A stretch of 64,000 nt of DNA from Isoetes taiwanensis. Lineage: Eukaryota > Streptophyta > Lycopodiopsida > Isoetales > Isoetaceae. Within the stretch, counting starts at the first letter, position 1. Each line of letters opens with the position of its first letter. Position numbers and translations under genes: made by a program. Shown piece after piece: positions 57,707-64,000 of this stretch. Below the pieces are notes generated by a model. That model was not told the origin of the DNA. It made no database searches and worked only from the letters and a program-made list of their open reading frames with translations. The stretch covers positions 12,850,719 through 12,914,718 of the forward strand of contig JAJEKV010000040.1 of NCBI GenBank assembly GCA_021234155.1, given 5' to 3'.

Positions 57707-58002
57707 GCTGAATTGCACCCAATCATCTTTTTCTTTCAACTTTCCTTCACCTGCACAACATCCGGTAAACACTCATGTTCAGTTTTGTTTTTAATCCCCT
57801 GCGCAATGCCTCCACCTTTTTGCTCAAACCACAAACACAACCACAACCATATAAGTATGAATTACTTGATTTTTCACCTCTGGATTGAATTATGGATCTT
57901 TATCTCCAAGATTTCGCCGCCTTCTTCTCCTTCTCCCAACGAAACAACAACCAGACAGAACAAGATTACCACGAAAAGATATTCAATCCCAAACTTTGCC
58001 AT
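57707..58002 (-). pseudogene. Ae6: truncated aegerolysin gene
   Basis: Exon 1 (58002-57878) has the MAKFGIEYLFVVIL signal peptide, but it is 125 bases instead of 139: deletions in the acidic spacer put it out of phase with exon 2. Donor (GT at 57877) and acceptor (57751-57752) are kept. Exon 2 stops matching after about 16 codons (to about 57707), exactly where the left direct repeat begins. The TATA box is changed to tgtaaaaa (about 58041-58048). It is closest to Ae2/Ae5 and clearly dead. Confidence 0.8.
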
Positions 58003-58491
58003 TGCACTTTTTGATATTTCCCATTGCTCCTGAGATTGCATTTTTACAGATACAAATAATAGTATAGGGGAGAAGAAATTAATAATACCTAGGTCAATAC
58101 AAATTAATCTCAATACAAATCAATGGTCAAAATTTAATTGCAAGCAATGAAAAGCATATTACAATGGTTTGTAACAATGGTTACAATCATAGAATAGTAT
58201 AAAGTTTACAATTAAAAAAGAACAACTAGTTTGTTCTCTTCTTCTTTCTAGAGTTTTTTGTTCTTCTTGTTGGATTCAGCTAGGTTCATTTGAGTTTTGA
58301 GCTATCAATGCACTGTTTTGTGGCAAGCTGTCCAATATTTAGTTATGTGTATCTTCTAGCATATCAAAGCAGTTACCATTAATCTTGCTCAACTCAAAAC
58401 AATGCAGATATCAAAGCAAGGCAGCTCCAAGTAGCAGACATCCTTTGAACGAGTAAGGTAAAAACTGTAACTTACATCCATCTTTCTGTCT

Positions 58492-58626
58492 CCAGCTAAT
58501 TGCTTTTCCTGTTATGCAACTACAATCTTCTTTTAATAAGATCCACTATGATCTCTCCTCTGTGCGGATCTCATTTTCTTTGCTGAGTTTGAGCAATATA
58601 AGTTTGTTTCTGTTTTACCATGGTTA
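58492..58626 (+). repeat. right direct repeat flanking Ae6
   Basis: The partner of 57566-57706. The Ae6 segment (about 57707-58490) lies between the two, as if inserted at the shared taccatggtt with duplication of its surroundings. Confidence 0.85.
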
Positions 58627-59558
58627 TTTATTCATAGCTTTCTTCCTCCATGTTGTTAGGTCTCCTGAACTTGTAGATAATAACCAGTCTGATGTTTGAG
58701 ATAGACTTGATGGTTACCTGGAATTTGATTTAGTACTTCTATAAATGCTGATAACAAATGTTGATTTTGTTGCTCAAGTTTCTTTTACGCTAGGCAGACT
58801 TCTCCAATACCAGACCAGATGAGAAGTTATGGATGATATGGAGGTTGCTGGAAAGGATGCAGAAGATAAAAGAATTGTGGTAAATTTACGTTACCTATTT
58901 TGTAATATAAATTTGATTGATTTATTTCTTTTGGGGCAGTGAGATAAACATATATTTCAAAAGGCAAACACGAGTTATATATGCGATTTGGACCACAAAC
59001 AATTGCAAGCAGGAAATAATAAGTCCTATTCACTCCCTATCTGGAATGTGCTATGTCATATCACATGTCTTACATCCATTAGAGAAAAAATGGGGTCTCC
59101 AACCGTCTTCCTAAGAAAATACCAAGAAAATGCCACGTCATTTCATATTATCATTCTACCCTTTTCCACATCATCTATTTGTCTTTATAACAAGGACATT
59201 CATACAATCCTTCATGTTAAAAAAATATCTTTAGACCTTCGAGGCAATATCTTAGCATCTACGTGGCGCATATTAGAAAATAAAAATGAATTTTTCTTGT
59301 GTATCGGGCTCTCTTCATTTACATCTAAGTTTTGGGATCTACAGGGCACAAAATTGACCACTGGGGCTCTCAGACTCTGGATCAACCACCAAATCGACCA
59401 CTGAAACTCTCTTACAACGTAGGTTTTTATCTCAACCATATGATCCTATGGTTGCCACTTGTTGAAAATTTGAATTCAAACTTGTTCTCATTGCCTTTAT
59501 CTTTCCATTTTGCTATGGCACATCTCAAAATTAGACTCCCATCAGAAGACTATGCAAA
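58627..59558. other. no gene recognised
   Basis: AT-rich DNA with short frames only. 58988-59404 contains a 138-codon open stretch without motifs and with the composition of noncoding DNA. Confidence 0.5.
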
Positions 59559-59780
59559 TTGAGAGTAGGGCTGCAGAAAAACAAAATTGATGAAGATGGT
59601 TTAAGGAAAAGTGGAGCTAAACATGCCAATTTATGGGCAAAGTGTGAGATATACCCAATAAATCCTTGGACAGACAAGCATCCCGAATTTAATTCTATTG
59701 CTGGTCTTGTGAAGTTTGTTTATGAAGGAAAAGCAAGGCTTCTTGGCTATTGCGAGAGTATGATCCATTATAACATGTAA
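59559..59780 (+). pseudogene. unrecognised ORF fragment A
   Basis: A 73-codon run, KIDEDGLRKSGAKHANLWAK.. then PWTDKHPEF, has a protein-like, Lys- and Asn-rich composition and ends at a stop at 59778. It lies 150 bases before a longer open stretch (59929-60615) and may be an exon or frame-shifted part of the same gene. No family is recognised. It may derive from a mobile element. Confidence 0.4.
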
Positions 59781-59928
59781 ACAGTATTTCATATGAATAA
59801 TTTGGCATGTTGTTTGCAACAGAAGCAAGAAGAATGCTTGAGTTTGAGTAAAATGGTTGATTTGTTAGTCAAGCAAATTGAAGTAAAAGACATGATGCAT
59901 CTAGACTGACATCACAACTCCGAAATAG

Positions 59929-60615
59929 GATCTTATAATTGGAACAAGATATGAAATCGATGATTTTATTGTGAACCAGTCTAATAGAGAATCAATAATT
60001 GCAAATTTTGAAGCTGAGAAACATAAAATCCGAGTTGGCTTGTTAAAAAGAAGGCTTAAAAGATTAAAAGAGACCTCTTTTGGTCTTAGAGAAAGAAAGA
60101 AAATCTTGAAGCCCATATCAACATTAAATCCCACATGCGGGGCTGTTAGAAAAAGGATTTGTGCTATATGTGACATGGTGCATGGAAAGAATGATGCAAG
60201 AGCTAATAATCTGAAGGATACAAGTGCTCATAATATTGGCAAAGCTATGAGAAGTTTTGCCATAAAAGGGGTCATTATGACAATGCTAAATGCACCAGAA
60301 AATGGTTATTTCAGAAAAGGTATAATTGACATGGTTGTTCAAGATATCTGCTCTAAGATTGACATTGGAAAAATTCAAGCAATTTGTGATTCGGCTGGGA
60401 TTAGCACAAAAGCATATAGGTTGCTCTTCATCTTATCTTATCTTATCTACGATGCCTTGACTTCACTTGGTACAAAAAGTTTTATTTTTCCAAGGCCATA
60501 CTATATACATAAGGTTAGGACAACAAGGAATAATTCGGTCAATGAAGTATTTGGATGCATGCACTCAATACTATCAAGCCTGCCAAATTGCACCCGAGAA
60601 TATCTAGCATTATAA
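59929..60615 (+). CDS. unrecognised ORF, 228 codons open, no clear start
   Basis: The frame is open from the codon after a TAG at 59926 to TAA at 60613-60615. It has no early ATG, so it is either an internal exon or the 3' part of a broken gene. It is basic at the start (K/R-rich helix near residues 35-65), then has C-x16-C-x6-C-x2-C with C-A-I-C-D-M-V-H-G, possibly metal binding. A longer mixed part follows with S-F-I-F-P-R-P-Y-Y-I-H-K. Codon composition is AT-rich like its surroundings. No pathway or fold is assigned; a transposon-encoded protein is possible. Confidence 0.45.
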   Translation, partial: DLIIGTRYEIDDFIVNQSNRESIIANFEAEKHKIRVGLLKRRLKRLKETSFGLRERKKILKPISTLNPTCGAVRKRICAICDMVHGKNDARANNLKDTSAHNIGKAMRSFAIKGVIMTMLNAPENGYFRKGIIDMVVQDICSKIDIGKIQAICDSAGISTKAYRLLFILSYLIYDALTSLGTKSFIFPRPYYIHKVRTTRNNSVNEVFGCMHSILSSLPNCTREYLAL

Positions 60616-60725
60616 CAGGGGTTTTTTTTTGTAATTTTATACGCTTTTTGGCATGGTTTTCATATGATTTCATGGGCGTATTGCGCGAGGCATACTAATC
60701 AGTATATCTAGAGTGCACATTAGAC

Positions 60726-60749
60726 TATCTATCTATCTATCTATCTATA
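60726..60749. repeat. (CTAT)n microsatellite
   Basis: About six tetramers in a row. Confidence 0.9.
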
Positions 60750-61771
60750 TTTGAATGGCATTTTATCTATGTTTTTGCAATGGTTGCGCATTTTATAGTT
60801 CCTATTCACAAAAAAATTATTTGTATTAATTTGTTGAAAAGCATGCAAGCATCGGGGATCTATGCTTTAGAGTTTGTGTCTATCTCTGCCTTAGGGTTTG
60901 TGTAGGAAAGCGGTTTTGCAGCAATTCGTGGGCCTACAGACTAGGTCAGTTCTTGCTAAGGAAGTGCATACTCCGGCATTAACTGGAACTATCTTGATGC
61001 CAATTGGAGCGGGCTTGTGCTGCAGGATCTTGGAAAACCAATTTCTTCTTTTGATTTTTCTATTCTTCAGTACTTGTGCAGTGGGATTTCTGGATTTACG
61101 GTATGGCAATGGATTTAGGTCTTCTTCAACTGGCCTCCATAGCCAGCTTTTGCATTTGTGTGCTCTGCACTGGAGATTCGTGTTTCTGATTTGGTGATGG
61201 CAGGTTCAAATCCCACGTTCAGCTTTCAGCGATACTTGGGCTAGTTGCGGTTTGCTTGTGGGGGTTTTTGGGGGTTAACACTCTGGTGAGGCTCTGCTTT
61301 CTGGCAACCAGAGCTTCCAGTTCATGCTCTGTTTCTAGCCCAAGTAAAGCTTCCGGTTGTTGATGCATAGATGATTGGCTAGATCCTTTTAGTGGAGAAC
61401 TTGGTTGACCTTCAGCAGGTTGGGTAGGGGCTGACGCAGATACAGATGCAGCAATCTCCAGTACTATGCTTCCTCTTGGAAGTGGGGATGGGCTTCCTCT
61501 TGGAAGTGGGGATGGGAACCCTATTGCCTCGTTTCGTGGCCAGGACTGTTGCTGCATAACTTATAATGCAGAGATTGTGCTCATTTACACGTTCCTTCAT
61601 TCTCTGCTTACCATTTATTAGAAGGACTTTCTTCCATTATTACCTAAAGCTGAATGACAAAAGCATAAAAAGCAATATCACTGGTTGCCTGAGCTGAAAA
61701 TAGCCTTTATAATCCACTGCTTGCCCTAGCTTATACATTATCCTTCAGAACCTATAAGGCCGCAGCTAGAG
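60750..61771. other. no secure gene; one Ser/Pro-rich complement ORF with a 24 bp tandem repeat
   Basis: On the complement 61557-61219 is open for 112 codons and is Ser/Pro/Gln-rich. A perfect 24 bp tandem duplication (61469-61492 and 61493-61516) adds an extra PLPRGSPS-type repeat without breaking the frame. This could be a disordered protein fragment or chance. The rest has short frames only. Confidence 0.3.
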
Positions 61772-62090
61772 GGTAAAAGCATGTTAGGGTGTACCACTTT
61801 TGGAACCTGCAAAAGTACATACACTAGGTACTTTAGAACTGGGTACTTTCTCATTTTTCTTTTCATTAAAACTAGTACAAAAGTCCAAAATAAAAGTCAA
61901 GGACGTGTTAATATTTAAAGGTAAGATAAATATAACGCTATCTAAGCCCAAAATATATATAAAAGTTCTAAAATGTACCTTTTATTGACATATTACACAG
62001 GTACCCAGTACCCAGTCCTGGGTACCTTTTTAGGTACCTTTTTAGTCACTAAATAATACTTTTTAAGGGACACCCTAACATGCTTTCACC
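61772..62090. mobile_element. MITE 1 (319 bp) with terminal inverted repeats and 6 bp target duplication
   Basis: Ends: ggtaaaagcatgttagggtg at the left, and the complement of the right end reads ggtgaaagcatgttagggtg. The similarity runs about 23 bases with two mismatches. ctagag lies directly outside both ends (61766-61771 and 62091-62096). The inside contains several ggtacc/gtaccc palindromes near 62000-62040 and no coding capacity. A non-autonomous DNA transposon; superfamily not settled from a 6 bp duplication. Confidence 0.9.
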
Positions 62091-62466
62091 CTAGAGTTAT
62101 GAGATTGATTGTGTGCAATTCTGATAAAATTGAGTTTTTTCAAGATGTTCAACAAGGTAAAGCCATGTATGTTGCTTTTCTTTGCTTTTTCTTTGTCTAA
62201 TACTCTTGCATATAAGTCTCTACATTTCAACTATCTTGGTTGCAGGTGGAAAAATGAAATGTAAACATATCATACAGAAAATGGTGTGAAATATTACCAG
62301 GACCTGTTATTATGTTATATTATCATGTTGCTCTGTTTGGTTGTGAAGGAGGTTGCTGGTTACCATTTGTCTATTATCTATCATGGTATTATGTCACACT
62401 TAATATTATGACTTCGAATGTAATGGCTTGTTTTTAGCTCTACTACCATTTTCTATTATGATTCAT

Positions 62467-62541
62467 ATGCACTAAGGAATCTCCGTGCACAGATATATTC
62501 TGCACAATATTACATGCACTAAGGAATCTCCATGCACAGAT
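62467..62541. repeat. tandem duplication of a ~46 bp block
   Basis: atgcactaaggaatctcc(g/a)tgcacagat occurs at 62467 and 62513, separated by 18 bases. Confidence 0.85.
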
Positions 62542-62633
62542 GTTACATGCATTTATGGATTTCTTAGTGCCCTTCCATCCATCATTAGAGTATTAGGTAA
62601 TGTCTATATCTACACCCCTACACCATCCTTAAG

Positions 62634-62648
62634 GCCCCGAAGGGGCCA
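62634..62648. repeat. GC-rich hairpin ggccccgaaggggcc
   Basis: A perfect 7 bp inverted repeat with a one-base loop in AT-rich DNA, followed by an A/T run. No function assigned. Confidence 0.8.
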
Positions 62649-62755
62649 AAAATTTTTTTAGTTAACACAAACCATTAACACACAACTACCATTAACATTA
62701 TTAACACAAACCATTGCATTTGACACATTTAAATTAAAATCCCCCTTAAACCCCC

Positions 62756-63035
62756 TTTGGTTTGGGTGCATATTCACACGGGGGGTTACGTAGGGCAGCG
62801 AGAGCCCAAAAAATTTACAATACATGTACAAAATTAACACCATTAAGTACATTCTCTCAAACCTTATAGTATTTTGTAAACCTTAATATATAGTATACAA
62901 AAACTTGTACATGCATATCCCACAAACGAGGATCGCTATGTACGGTCCAGATCTTGGAATAATGGGCAAATATGCCCATCCGACAGCTCTCGTTGCCCGG
63001 AGTAACCCCCCGTGTGAATATGCACCCAAACCAAA
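62756..63035. mobile_element. MITE 2 (280 bp) with ~49 bp terminal inverted repeats
   Basis: Left end 62756-62804 (tttggtttgggtgcatattc, then acacggggggttac) matches the complement of 62987-63035 with only about four differences. The short inside (62805-62986) is AT-rich, with gtacatg motifs and a gggcaaatatgccc hairpin, and has no coding capacity. Long, nearly identical inverted ends suggest fairly recent activity. A target duplication was not clear. Confidence 0.85.
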
Positions 63036-63054
63036 AGATAAGAAAGAAAACAAA

Positions 63055-63483
63055 TCTATGATAGTTCTAAATGAATGTAATAATTTGTGGTTGGATTTGG
63101 AAGGTGTTTTGAGATATAAGGTGATTTACTATAATTTGCAAGAAGTAGATGTTGGAGAATAGCTGGAAGTTTGCATAAAATTAGATGAGATGGAATTATC
63201 TCATACTGAAAAGCATGAACGAGTTTATTTTACTCTCATGAATAAGGCATTGTTGCCATCCCACGCAGTGCAAGGAAAATTGAAGAAAAAAAGGGATTCT
63301 AAGTGGTTCTCCATTCAATCGGAGGATCATACATGGTGGTTAGGACAATTCCAAGTTCAAAAAGAAAACCACGATGTATTGAAATGGGTATTTCAGCAAA
63401 TTAATATTCCTGCACTAATTCATAAGTATCATAGCAGTGAGAAATTGATTGTTGAAGGATTTGGCGCCTTTCACTACATATAT
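63055..63483 (+). pseudogene. unrecognised ORF fragment B, cut by an LTR
   Basis: One frame runs from about 63055 to the LTR with a single stop at 63160-63162. The second part (63190-63483) reads KLKKKRDSKWFSIQSEDHTW and LKWVFQQINIPALIHKYHSS, plainly protein-like. It is interrupted at 63484, where the LTR starts. I do not recognise it; it could belong with ORF fragments A (59559-60615) as part of one disrupted gene or mobile element. Confidence 0.45.
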
Positions 63484-64000
63484 TGTGACGTTCCAGTACG
63501 ATATACGGTCTCAAGACGTATACCGTACTGCACCGTCACGCGTACACGCCATTCCAATTGACGTGTACGCCGACGTGTAACCAAGCAAGGGCACCCTAGG
63601 GGGCAACTTGCAAGGGTGCACACACTTAGCAATGTGCGCACTTTAAACTTTTAAACCATTAAAGGTAGACCAAGGGTCATAGAAACCCTAAACCTAACTG
63701 ATAACCTATGTAAGGTAACCAAACCCTAATTCTTCCCTTTCCGTCCACGAACCTTCCGAGCTCCAGTTCGCGCGCCTGAGGAGTCAAATCCAACTCCCAA
63801 GATCTGCCCGTGCGCCCTAGCTCGTCAGATTCTCCTTCCGACCGCATCCCCAAGCAGAACAGCGACATGGACATCTTCGGATCAAGAGGAGTGAACCAGG
63901 GATCAGGTATTTAGTCGATTTAATAGCCTAAACCGTATTCCAGCCATCGAACCAATAGGTTTAGCCTATTAAATTACCCTTAGTAGCCAAGCAGATCCCC
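63484..64000 (+). mobile_element. LTR of a second chromovirus-like element (runs off the window)
   Basis: It starts with tgtgacgttccag and corresponds to the LTR at 6562 (tgtggcgttcgg): a GC-rich start with several gtac/gtacgc motifs, then a central block, then ggatcaggtattt and an AT-rich end. There is no polypurine tract directly before it and host-like coding text runs up to it. It is therefore most likely a 5' LTR whose element continues to the right, or a solo LTR. Confidence 0.7.

Noticed and set aside
62634..62648. GC hairpin followed by A/T run as a bacterial-type terminator
   Set aside because: The context is eukaryotic and no gene ends here.

Overview
The window looks like intergenic and heterochromatic DNA of a land plant. 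The evidence is degenerate Ty3/gypsy elements (one a chromovirus), two plant-type LINEs, MITE-like elements, GT-AG introns and TATA boxes, with no compact or operon-like gene arrangement. The kind of plant cannot be fixed from the sequence; a non-seed plant such as a fern is a low-confidence guess based on the aegerolysin genes.

Layout. 1-6561: internal region of a chromovirus (gag, protease, RT/RNase H, integrase, chromodomain), its polypurine tract and a 3' LTR starting at 6562. A related LTR enters the right edge at 63484. 8722-10545: 5'-truncated LINE. 10546-14046: AT-rich, no gene seen. 14047-30480: a ~1.4 kb repeat unit present in several tandem copies. One copy is split by a ~1.2 kb insertion (14216-15425) and then by a full-length ~11 kb non-chromovirus Ty3/gypsy element (15455-26405). 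30480-37080: first cluster of aegerolysin-related loci. 37085-53105: a second, diverged copy of 18022-35545, starting abruptly inside the retroelement and containing the only clean aegerolysin gene. 53225-57190: L1-type LINE with poly(A) tail. 57560-58630: a sixth, truncated aegerolysin locus between direct repeats. 59500-63483: unrecognised ORF fragments and two clear MITEs (61772-62090 and 62756-63035).

The most interesting content is a dispersed family of six aegerolysin-related loci, here called Ae1 to Ae6. Each keeps a signal-peptide exon 36-40 nt downstream of a conserved TATA box; four keep the splice sites of a phase-1 intron. Ae5 (complement, 49893-50607) predicts a secreted 196-residue protein made of a signal peptide, a short acidic spacer and an aegerolysin (PF06355-like) domain. 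Ae2 is open but scrambled in places; Ae1, Ae3, Ae4 and Ae6 are deleted or broken. Aegerolysins of fungi and bacteria bind membrane lipids and can act with MACPF partners in pore formation. No MACPF gene is visible here, so any defence role is inference.

A caution covers the whole window. Paired copies differ mainly by short indels and substitutions at CAG/CTG/CCG sites (the plant CHG methylation context). This looks more like base-calling error at methylated cytosines than real decay, so many frameshifts called here may be sequencing artefacts.
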